64,000 nucleotides of DNA from Sabethes cyaneus (Eukaryota > Arthropoda > Insecta > Diptera > Culicidae): positions 43,067,744 through 43,131,743 of the forward strand of contig NC_071354.1 in NCBI RefSeq assembly GCF_943734655.1. The letters are read 5' to 3'. The position numbers and the translations under genes are program-made. The notes under the pieces are model-generated. The model was given only the letters and a program-made list of their open reading frames with translations, was not told where the DNA came from and searched no databases. Below, in pieces: positions 11,011 through 20,489 of the stretch. Each line of letters opens with the position of its first letter. The first letter of the stretch is position 1.

Positions 11011-13199
11011 GTTACAAAAATTATTTTTTAAATTTTAAAGAAAAGATAGGACACGTGCAAACCCAGCCTGCCCCAGTGATCCCCAGCCTAAACACGCCAG
11101 GGGATGTTCGTCTCTTATTCTTGGTTATTTTTATCATACATCTACATGTGTAGATGTGTAGGGACTCTTTTTAATGCCATAATTTAACAACTCAATTTTT
11201 GTTTCAAGAATGATTTATTTCTCCAGATGTGTTGCGCAATTCGAAATCTCAGTTATGAACTTTCCACAAACATTTATTAGTTAATTTGAAATGTTGAGAT
11301 TTGTTTCGCTTATGCGGTGAGTAAACATTAGAATCTAATCATCCTCTGTAAGAATTCGATACACAAAAAAAGGACAGCATCATAATTTTGCCACTCCCAA
11401 TGACTTTCCGTTTGTGCTAATTTCTTAAAGACTATCTTTCGCGTGAAGTCTGCAATTGAAAGTAAGGCATATTTTTGCCACATTTCGAACAGACAAAAGA
11501 CACTGCACATCTTAGCCCGATTACTTCAATTACGCTCCGCGGGCGCCCCCTTTTCCGGGCGACACGCTCGCTAGTGGCGGCGGTGGTGCTGTCGGTGAAT
11601 TTATAATATCTACTTTTTAGATGCTTATTACTGCAGAAGCGTATATTAGTGCTAACGGCATTAGCTGGCCCGCCGCCGTATCAGACTTTTCGCTCGTGAA
11701 ATGCCTGCCCAAAGTTTGCCAAAAACATTAAACTCAACATCATAATTTTCTTTTGTTATTTCCATCAGGATACAAAACAGCATCTTCGCCTCTTGCCAGC
11801 CACTGTTTCACCTCGTATAACTGCCGACTATCGGCTGCAGTGTTTCCCTGCCTGTATAAAAATATTCGCGTATAGGCTTACATAGGCGAATGAGCAGAAC
11901 CGAGCGAAAGATACGTTTGTTGGTGATAATAAATAATGATTATAAATTATCCTCTGATGCTGCTGGTTGCTGTTTTCTACTGCGAACCGAAAGAACTGCT
12001 CGGTCGGTATTATGACTTTTTTCGGGGGATTTTTCAAGGCAGCAGAAGCAGCAGCAACAGCAGGCATCCAAAATTGGATTCATGTGTTGTTATAAAAGGT
12101 CTTTGCTTAGAAAGTCTTCGTTGGCACACTAGTGTCGGCGCCTTGGACAAATCGCACTTAGACGTGAGTTCTTATTTGCTCAAAGATTCACAGGTGCCGG
12201 CTGGAGGAAATTTCGAAGCTTGTTATTACTTGCGTTTGCTGTTTATCATGCACATTATTTGGCAAACAGAACGGTGCATTGAATTTTTCTCCAAATTAGC
12301 ATGTTTTTGGCCGATTCGGTTGTACTGTGCCTGGCCCCTGATGGGGGTACGTCACGGCTGAGCAACCGAGAGCGGAAAGCGTTATTTATGAAATCAAAAA
12401 GTGAATAAATCCTCGAAAGCAGCACAAGGATCGTATAAAAATTGATGAAAGCACATCGATAGCGTATGGATGATTTCGCTTTGTTCGCGATTTGCTGCCA
12501 GCAGTCGAGCAGAAAGCGGTAGCAACTCTGCGGAGAGATAGCTCGATTGGAGTTCCCTTTTCTGGCCTATAATACAGGAACACACACACCGTTATATATA
12601 TATTGGGTAGAAAAGTTATAAATTATTGCTCACGATCAAACGTTGATAGCACGATTCGTTCGGTGCGGTGTACTTCTGCTGCTGCAGCACGGGATGTTGA
12701 GTACGGTTCAATTTTCTCGTTGATTGGGGAAATTTGAAGAAAACGTTTGATGTCTGTTTTAGTCACAGCGAATGATTGTTGGAAATAATTTATTATCAAA
12801 TAGCGGGAAATTATGTTGCCTGCTACCGAACACCGACCAGGTTAATGGGATGGGATGGAGGCCCAAAAACCATTTCACTTATTCAACCGATTATTTACGA
12901 CAATTATGGGAAATTAAGATATACAATTAATTAGCGTAAAATCCTTTTTTATCATAATACATTTGTTGATTAGTTCTAATCAAGAATACTATATGCGGTA
13001 ATGATAATGAATTTTCACATGTGTTTGAAAATTGGCGTACAAGGAAAAAATATTTTGAAAATATTACGTGAGTTTCGTGAAAACATAGTTTTTACGACTT
13101 ATCTTGGGAATTTTACACCATAATAAAAAAGTGGTCTAAAGCATTTTATAAATAAACAAATTAAACAAATATTTGTCGTACAGTGCTTGGTTCCTGAGA
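11011..13199. other. Unique-looking DNA, no gene recognised
   Basis: A G+C-richer section (about 11530-12590) lacks transposon ends and simple repeats. Frames of up to 141 codons on both strands have no motif I know. It could be regulatory or untranslated sequence of a host gene; nothing here decides it. Beyond 12.7 kb it is A+T-rich. Confidence 0.4.
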
Positions 13200-13215
13200 C
13201 ACAGACGATGGCTCA

Positions 13216-15146
13216 GTGGAGAGAAAATTGATAGTAAATGGACCGTTAACCAGTGGACAACCGGTAGTGAATGCACTTAACGAGTTCTTTTGTACCATTG
13301 GACCCCAGCTTGCCTCAATGATAAACATTCGCCGCAAAATCTACAAATACTATACTCTCCTGCGACCCACAACTGAGCATGAGATTGTAGTCGAAATAAA
13401 AAAAACCATGGACGCAAATAAGAGCTCTAGACCAGATGGAACATCAGTAAAATTCATCAAGGATCGTCATCAGACTTTCTCAACATTATTGAGAGATGTT
13501 TTCAACCAATCAATATCTGCGAAAACTTTCCCGGATTGTTTGAAAGTAGCACGAGTAATTCTTATTCATAAAGGTGGATCCAAAACTAACGTCAACCTGT
13601 AGTTGCCAATATCTATACTATCAGTTTTGAGTAAGATGTTAGAAACTCTGCTTGCGACTAGACTATTGCTTGCGACTATTTTCTAAACTACCACAAAATC
13701 TTGTACAGTCACTAATATGGATTTAGGACAGGTTCCAGTACACTCACAGCAGCCAGTGAGCTAGTTGATGAGATAAGAAACTAAGATAGGAGTACTCTAT
13801 CTCGATTTAAAGAAAGCGTTCGACACAATTGCGTCCTTGAGAAGCTAAAGTGTTATGGAATCAGAGGGATTCCAAATGTCTTAATCCGCAACTACCTTTC
13901 TAGGAGAAGCCAATTCGGCAACGTAAACGGGATGAATAGCTTTCTGCGTCCATTGACGGTTGGTCTTCCACAAGGTAGCAATCTTAGACCGCTGTTATTT
14001 CTTTTCTATGTAAATGATCTACCTAGACTCAACCTACACGGAAAACCTCGATTATTTCCTGACGATACTTCGTTAACCGTACGAGGGTCCAAACCCGGAT
14101 AGCATAATTCGTCGAATGGAGGAAGATCTGATTAAGCTCCAAGATTTCTTTAACGAAATTTTGCTATCACTGAACATAACTAAAACGAAATATATAATAG
14201 TGGGCTCGCCATGCCGTACTATGACACCACATTAGAGATCTAGTAGTGCAATCGACAACGATAGAGAAACTTGAAAGTTTTAAACCTCTCGGTTTAGTAT
14301 TAGATTCAAAACTGACATGGGATGATCATGTAGTCGGTCTTGTCAGACCGAACCAACTGACAAAAATGTGATTTCGAGAAAAACGAAGTCAAAGTTTTGC
14401 TACTCTGTATCATTTACAGCTATGGATCTTTCGAAATCATTTGATATCTCTGGCTGTTTGTAACATTTATGTAATCTGATAAGAGTATCATGTAGCTTAG
14501 AAGATTCATGATCGTTCGGTATCATCAACTCATTTTTTTAAATTTTGTGATTTGGCACGGTCTGATTTAACACCGACCATGTAAACTCGTTTCAACGGAA
14601 CATCACCTCAATGTGTGGCATACTATGGAAGGTCTCCATGTTTCTACCATCCAAAGCATTAATAATTATGCATCTCGCGTTTATACAGTCTAGACTACAA
14701 TACCTAGTCTCCATCTGGGAAGCTGCAATAAAGTCTCGCCTGAAACCATTGCAAACCGTCCAAACTTGCTGTCTGAAAGCTATACTTAAAAACCGAGGTT
14801 GTACTCAACTGCATATTTGTACCACTGTAGTCCTCACTAAGCATTATCTGTACCTGCCTTGAGAGAACTCCAATGTTTGCTTCAGTTTCACAATAACCTG
14901 AACAACCAAAAAGCGCATCATGATCAAAATTTGGAATGCCCATCATACAGATATTTATTAAAGAATACTATAGTTCTACTTATGGCGCAAACACGTACAG
15001 AAATGGCAAAGAGATCGGTTTCAGATTTTAGCAGAAAGGGTTTCAATTCCTTACTTAGAGTATTGAAGTCGAAACAGAATGCAAAAAAATATAGGCAAGC
15101 GGTAAAATCGGTGATACGAACGCGGATTCGTCGATACTTAATTTAA
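13216..15146 (+). pseudogene. LINE reverse transcriptase, broken by stops, frameshifts and a MITE
   Basis: Readable blocks in order: the fingers region with SSRPDGTSVKFIKD and a CLKVARVILIHKGG block; then, after a stop near 13602, LPISILSVLSKMLE; GFRTGSSTLTAASE near 13735; YLDLKKAFDTI near 13800; VGLPQGSNLRPLLFLFYVNDL near 13970; FPDDTSL near 14060, where the catalytic F-A-D-D has lost its Ala; and a thumb/C-terminal part ending RIRRYLI at 15146. Removing the MITE at 14333-14577 joins WDDHV to NSFQRNITSM in frame. The order matches the RT domain of Jockey/CR1-type LINEs; the exact clade is not settled. It cannot encode a working enzyme. Confidence 0.85.
14333..14577. mobile_element. 245-bp MITE, copy 2, inside the LINE
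   Basis: The ends GTCGGTCTTGTCAGACCGAA and (opposite strand) GTCGGTGTTAAATCAGACCG match copy 1 at 9774-10020. It is flanked by a perfect 6-bp duplication CATGTA (14327-14332, 14578-14583). Excising the element plus one copy of the duplication restores the RT reading frame, so the boundaries are secure. Confidence 0.93.
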
Positions 15147-15716
15147 ACCGCCATCTGTCGAACCATCTCATCAGTTACTCGGATGTGCACGTAACAAGGC
15201 ACTATGAGAACTCCTGTTTGGCTCCGACTCAGACGCGACTCTCAGAACAAATCGCCACAGCCCTACTGTATCCTGCCATCAAAGTGGTCCCGGTCTTGTG
15301 GTCGGAGTTGAGACAGGGGTCTCACAGCCTCTACCTCCAGGCAAGTACGCGTGAAAATTTCAGATTTCCCTGACCTAAAATGTATTTTATCCGCAGCGAC
15401 GGGTAGACCACTCCGCCCTCTTGCCCAGCAACCCAAGTTCATCGGTCAGCCTTCGGATTTCAACCTGGATGCACAAAAGGCCCTTTGAAAACCCCAGTGG
15501 GCTGTAGCAACTTATCTGTTTGTTGTTATTTTGCAGTTATTTTAGCACGTGTTATTTTGTTATATGAGTTAATTATACACTTCCTTAAAAAGTTTCTAAC
15601 TTACTGGAAGTGCAACCCTTTGTCATATATAAAAGAAGGTTTTGAGCCTGTTGGAGAAGAAGCTACGTAACTTCACTCCCAGGGGTTTTCTTTCTCCTAG
15701 TGATTAAATAAATAAA

Positions 15717-16128
15717 ACATGTTTCAGCAGCATATCCATGCAATCGCCCGAAATAAGGAGGTCGTTGTGCAGTTTTCCAAACTAGTTTAAATACTATATT
15801 GTCCTAGGTTTAAGCGACAAAAATGATATCGTACCAGTTGGGACTCTGTCATTTTTTTTTCTTGAATTGAAATAATCAAAATTGCAAATTACAATGAACA
15901 GGAGGTGTATGTTATCGTCGTTCGTGCCAATGAACTGAGGCGATTATACAAAAATTGTATTGGGGAACTCTACCTTGAAATTTTCCATCAATTTTATCAT
16001 CTAGCATTGGCGTGCTTACGTTGAGGCGTGTCGGGGCAGTTGTCCCAGCTTCTATATTAAATGTATTGTAAGATAAAATATTTCTTCATGGTATAATATA
16101 GAAATCCAATTGAGTTTACCAGCCGAAA
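15717..16128. other. No recognisable feature
   Basis: A+T-rich spacer between the LINE tail and the RTE element. No repeats or credible frames seen. Confidence 0.45.
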
Positions 16129-16189
16129 GCCGGGGTGGCTTTTGCCATATCAAGAATTTCTCTGCATTTACACGGTCCTGGGCTACTCG

Positions 16190-17240
16190 TCGCCAATTCA
16201 TTGCGCGTCTCGACACACGCAAGTCGGCTTCAGCCTTCTAGCACGTCGGGCCCCTAAATTTTTGGTGCCGGTGAGGTTCTTGAAGAAAACGGATTTCACC
16301 GCACAGTCGTCCGGAATCCTGGCAACGTGGCCGGCCCACTATAGTCTCCCAACTTTCGAGAATCTCTCCAAGCAGTGCTTGCAAGTCGTGGTTCATACGC
16401 CAACTCCACTCTCCGCTATCTGTTTGAACTCCGCCAAAAATAGTCTTTGCACGTATGTCTTCCGTAAGCAAAGTTACTATCTCAAGTCCGTAGAGGATAA
16501 CCGGTCTGATTAGCCTTTTGTACATCGTCAGCTTTGTGCGCCGGCGCATGCTCCTTGATCGAAGCATTTTGCGGAGGGAAAGTAGGCTCGATTTCCAGCT
16601 TGAATGCGTCGTTGAATCTCCTTTCTCGTATTATTGTCGGCGATTACCAGAGATCCCAGATATACGAATTCATCAACCACTTCCAATTCATCACCGTCAA
16701 TAGTCACTGACCGTGGGAGGCAAACGCTGTTTTCTCTGGAGCCTCTTCCTACCATATATTTGGTTTTCGACTCATTGATGTGTAATCCAATTTTCCGTTT
16801 TAAGTCTGACCTCTGGCGTAGATTGCATCCACCATTCCAAGGTTTCCAGTATTGATGTCGATGTCGTCTGAGAAAGCTAGGAGTTGCCAATTCACACCTT
16901 TAATAGATATATCGAATAACATACAGGACAGTCCATCCCTTTGCCGCAAGCCGCTGCGCGATGCGAAAGGACTCCAGAGTGTCCCCGAAATGCACACGTA
17001 ACACATCACTCGCTCCAGAGTAGCTTTGATCAGTCGCGTCAGTTTTTCCGGAAACCCGTACTCGTGGATTATCCGTCAAAACTGTTCGCGTTCAACTGTA
17101 TCGTATGCTGCTCTGAAATCTACGAAAATATGATGCGCGGGCACTTTGCACTCTCGACATTTCCCGCCTGACACTGCCCTACGAATTCTCTTGCTATTGG
17201 AGATAGACGACACAACAAAATCTGAGAGAGCACCTTGTAG
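16190..17240 (-). pseudogene. RTE family A reverse transcriptase, 3' half
   Basis: In the coding direction: VFVDFRAAYDTVER-like codons near 17130, CVRISGTLWSPF near 16990, SGLRQRDGLS near 16950, LAFSDDIDI near 16870 (family F-A-D-D changed to F-S-D-D), NESKTKYMVGRG near 16770, DEFVYLGSL near 16660, RRIQAGNRAY near 16590, and the C-terminal YKRLIRPVILYG and WSWRMNHDLQALLGE near 16520-16390. Frame breaks separate the blocks. The layout is that of RTE-clade RT followed by its C-terminal domain. Confidence 0.8.
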
Positions 17241-17248
17241 GCGACGTT

Positions 17249-18499
17249 TATTTATTTATTTATTTATTTGTCCAGATATATGGGCTTGCCCGTCATCTAA
17301 TTTAAAATCAATATAATTGGCCTCTTAAAATAGCCTAAGTTTTTGATTTATGGTGTCCATCCAATGACATATCAAGATTAATTACATTTCTGAAGTTATT
17401 CATGAGCATCATATATCGATAAGCTGGCTCATTACGGGCATAATTAGCTCGTCGATTGTCTAAGGTGAAGAGCCTAGGTCTCCTAAGAACTACTGAACTT
17501 TGGATCACTGTTATTCTAGATTTTAAATAATCACTGTCATATCGTCCCCTCTGCAGATTGAGAAAAAACCAATGTCCGCAATCTGATACCTACTTTCCAA
17601 TGTGTCTATGTCTAGGAGGGCGCACAAGTCTCTATATTCTGGCAGATGCCCTCTCCGTCCAAAATTTCTCACAGCAAATTTAAAAAAAAAATTCTGTACG
17701 GATTTAATTGTGTAAAGATCAAGTTCTGTTGCAAATCTCCACACCACAGCAAAAACTGCCAGACACTCCGAAACCAGCGTATTAACGTGGTCATTGTAAG
17801 TTAGATCTGTATCACAGAACAGAAGTGGAAGTAGAAATCCAAACACGTACATGCTACTTTCTACAGATATTAGCGAACCTGGCGGTAGCGAGACACTTTT
17901 TTCCACGAAAACACACGAACGCATACGAATGCACACGAAAGCATGTGAAAGCTGCTATGCGATTGGCAGCGAGCGTTCTGCTTAGATTGCTGTTATTCGC
18001 CTCTATACGAAAACCTTCCCAAAGAAAAAGACTCTGACACCAGTTTTGATCACCGAATCGTTCGGACTTCCACTTCTGTTCTGTGCCTGTATCTAGGTTA
18101 ACTCCTAAGTCCTTAACCTTACTCATCCTCTTTATCACATTTCCATCTAAGTTATAATCGAATATAACTGGGCTCGAACAACGGGTAAACGTTATTGTAG
18201 AACATTTTTCGTGATTGATTTGTAGTTTGCATCTACAACATAATTGCCAAAAAAACTTGCAGATCACTTTGGAGCATTAAGCAATCCTCTAACTGGATAA
18301 AAAAGCTTCACAACGTCCGCGTAAATTAATATAAAAGCATTGTTGAGTGCGGTAGGCAGCTCATTCACTAGTATGGTGAACAGAAGTGGTCCCAAATGAC
18401 TACCTTGCGGTACCCCTGACGTTACAGAATATGGTACGGAACATGCACCTTCTACACTAACATATTGCTTTCTTACGGTTAAGTATCCATGGATCCATG
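17249..18499 (-). mobile_element. Jockey-like LINE fragment inserted in the RTE
   Basis: A 5'-truncated minus-strand LINE with an (AAAT)n tail, seen as TTTA repeats at 17249-17271. The 6-bp target duplication GACGTT is present at 17243-17248 and 18500-18505. Coding remnants include VTSGVPQGSHLGPLLF near 18400 and IYADVVKLF near 18320 (second catalytic Asp replaced by Val). They are followed by LCCRCKLQINHEKCSTI near 18220, NLDTDLTYNDHVN across the nested MITE, and a C-terminal LLDIDTLESRYQIADI near 17600. The last motif is typical of the Jockey group. Confidence 0.88.
17814..18085. mobile_element. 272-bp MITE inside the Jockey-like LINE
   Basis: The terminal inverted repeat is ACAGAACAGAAGTGGAAGT at both ends (exact over at least 18 bp). 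It is flanked by CTGTATC on each side (17807-17813, 18087-18093; 7 of 8 bp if extended), compatible with an 8-bp hAT-type duplication. Removing it restores NLDTDLTYND in the host LINE frame. The interior carries ACACGAACGCATACGAATGC-like short repeats and no protein. Confidence 0.88.
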
Positions 18500-18505
18500 G
18501 ACGTT

Positions 18506-18870
18506 GACCAGTGTAATTCCGCAGTATTTACAGCAATCTAGCCTATCGCCCTTATTGTAGATGGGACAGACTACACCTTCCATCCACTCCTCCGGTAGTT
18601 TCTCCTCCTCCCAAATCCTTGAAATTATCCAGTGAAGTGCCGTTGCTTGCGGTTCTTGGCCATATTTGTAAAGTTCAGCCGGGAGTCGGTCCTTTCCGGC
18701 GGCTCTATTATTCTTTAGCAGATCGAATTCTCGCCGGATCTCTTCGAGATCGGTAGCCGGCACGCTGTTGTGGTTTGTAGGTACTCCGAGGTTAACTTCC
18801 ATTGCGTATCCTGCTGCTATATCACCGTTGAAGTGCTCATCGAAATACTGCTTCCACCTGTGGAAGCCTC
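18506..18870 (-). pseudogene. RTE family A reverse transcriptase, 5' half
   Basis: Coding direction: WKQYFDEHFNGD-like codons near 18850, then EEIRREFDLLKNNRAAGKDR, LPAELYKYG, WEEEKLPEEWMEGVVCPIYN and GDRLDCCKYCGITLVNV ending at the insertion point. These are the first RT blocks of RTE-clade elements (AAGKDGLPAEL... and WMEGVVCPI...GDRLDC.NYRGI). The frame is open for about 100 codons. It is separated from the rest of RT only by the 17249-18499 insertion. Confidence 0.85.
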
Positions 18871-18949
18871 ATTTCAACTGCAGTTTTGGTTTAATTTCCT
18901 GTCCCTTCAAATGTCTACTCCGAATTTTTAAACTTAGGTACATTTCCAA

Positions 18950-19298
18950 TCTGTGTTGGGAAGGTACCGATTTTGCAGAAATTTTTGGTACAAATTCTGT
19001 ACGGTACAAACCGGTGGTTTTTTACAAACCACGAATAGGACCAGACTTTTCTGTGTGACAAAAACTCATTGTTTTTTGTTACTTGAAATCAAGAAAGAAG
19101 ATCTCTTGTGTCTGTGCCTAAGCGTCAAACATCATCAAACAAGTAAATCGTTATTAAATATTTGTTTAATGCTAAACGCCAGCTTTTTCTATGCAATAAA
19201 TCATTTTATTGGCACAGAATTTGGTACAGATATTGGAAGAAAATGTACAGATGAAGTTTTTTTTTCGATTGAGTACAGATGAATGTGGCAACACTGTT
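18950..19298. repeat. Possible MITE with GTTGCCACA-type end
   Basis: ACAGAT/GTACAGAT phrases recur several times and the right end reads GTACAGATGAATGTGGCAAC. Similar phrases, reversed, occur around 6798-7060. No clear left end or duplication was found, so this is a weak call. Confidence 0.3.
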
Positions 19299-19450
19299 TC
19301 CAAACTCAATTTCAAAGCCACTTTCAAGTTCAATTTCAAGTCCATTTTTAAGACCTATTTCAAGTTGAAATTAGTTCAAATTCAAATCCAATTGCACGAC
19401 CAAATTTAATTTCAATTTCATCAAAAATGTCTAAGTTGAATTCCGATTAC
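19299..19450 (-). repeat. Degenerate TTGAAATTGGAC-type minisatellite, reversed
   Basis: Tandem variants of CAATTTCAAGTCCA, the complement of the units at 9606-9755 and 10805-11010. No coding content. Confidence 0.6.
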
Positions 19451-19990
19451 ACATCCAATTTCATGTCAAATTGTCAAATTTGATAATAACGATGATGCTG
19501 ATGATCTCGTCGACAATTATGCCAAATAATTACTGTGCCTCAAATGCGTTCTAATGCAAAATGTGCTACGAATGTGTTCCTATACCAAGTACGAATTATT
19601 CATAATAACAACGTTTACGTTGGGAAATAAGGCTACACATATTTTTAAACGGTTTGAATTTTCCTTATCAACTACGAATATAGTTTACGAATATTTTTTA
19701 TAAATTTATGTTCCCAATGTAGTAATATTTTTCATGCATTTGTAAGAAAATTTATTCACATTTTCATGGAAACATGTTTGTTTTATGATGTACGAAGTAT
19801 AAATACCCGGAGTTATGAATTTTTGCAACGCAAGTTTTTTAGAAAAATTGATTGGCTTAGGTCATTGCTTCAGATAGTATTGGAACAAAAACAATTACGT
19901 GTATTTCAGTTGTTTATTATTGAATTCAAGATCTTTTTCACATATGCAGCATTTTCTTCATACTTTTAAGAAAAAATACGGATAAAATTA
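19451..19990. other. No recognisable feature
   Basis: Very A+T-rich with no clear repeats. It may contain the 3' flank of the transposase remnant that follows, but I could not identify a terminal inverted repeat. Confidence 0.4.
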
Positions 19991-19994
19991 TTCG

Positions 19995-20475
19995 TCACGG
20001 TTTCGAAGGAATTCTCGAACTTTTCTTGTAATATGGCTCATTAGGCGGCGCACGCTTTCTTTCCATCGTTTTGACTATCTTATTCCACAAGATCTTCATC
20101 TGATTGACATTTTTGACAACTTTTCCCTTTGCTTTGAGTCTCCTATTCATGATTGCCCAGTATTCCTCAATAGGGCGGAACTGTGGGCAATTGTGTGAAT
20201 TAAGGTCTTTCGGAACAAACTGGACCCCTTTTTCTGCATACCATTCTTGAACGACTTTGCTGAAATGACAGCTTGCTAAATCTGGCCGAAACATCACGGA
20301 GTCGTGGTGGGATCGAATAAATCGTTTTTGGAGACACTCCTTTTGGTACAGTTCCAACGTCATTGTCCTATATGTAACGAAAACTTTCGTTTTTCTGCCA
20401 CAGCTGCAAATGCCCTGCCAAATCATAAATTTTGTGAACCTGAAATAAAATAGCCGAAATCTGTAGAATAGTTTA
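19995..20475 (-). pseudogene. Tc1/mariner transposase C-terminal remnant (DD37E, ITmD37E type)
   Basis: Coding direction: KFMIWQGICSCGRKT, then FRPDLASCHFSKVVQEWYAEK, VQFVPKDLNSHNCPQFRPIEEYWAI and LKAKGKVVKNVNQM. This order (WQAICSCG, PDLASxHY, PxxMNPPNxPExRPIExYWA) is the C-terminal catalytic half of a Tc1/mariner transposase. Exactly 37 residues separate the Asp of PDLAS from the Glu of RPIEE. That DD37E spacing characterises the ITmD37E family described from mosquitoes. The DNA-binding N-terminus and the first catalytic Asp are absent, so it is a truncated fossil. A GT...AG pair just upstream (about 20430-20487) could be a small intron but may be chance. Confidence 0.85.
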
Positions 20476-20489
20476 AAAAAAATACCTTG

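Larger units (their letters stand above)
13200..15716 (+). mobile_element. Decayed, 5'-truncated LINE (Jockey/CR1 group)
   Basis: The body is the reverse-transcriptase half of a LINE, described in the nested pseudogene. The 3' untranslated part runs from 15147 to an AAATAAATAAAA-like tail at about 15702-15716, which I take as the 3' terminus. The 5' edge near 13200 is uncertain and no endonuclease domain is present. A 245-bp MITE sits inside. Confidence 0.75.
16129..18875 (-). mobile_element. RTE-clade LINE, family A, copy 1 (interrupted)
   Basis: Minus-strand RTE-type retrotransposon whose 3' end (CGGGGTGGCTTTT on the plus strand) lies near 16129-16145 and whose 5'-most recognisable codons are near 18870. 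It is split by a Jockey-like LINE at 17249-18499; the two halves join across GTCAACGTC so that ITLVNV runs into AYKVLSQIL. A second copy lies at 59456-61010. RTE elements encode endonuclease and RT; only the RT half and C-terminal region remain here. Confidence 0.85.
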
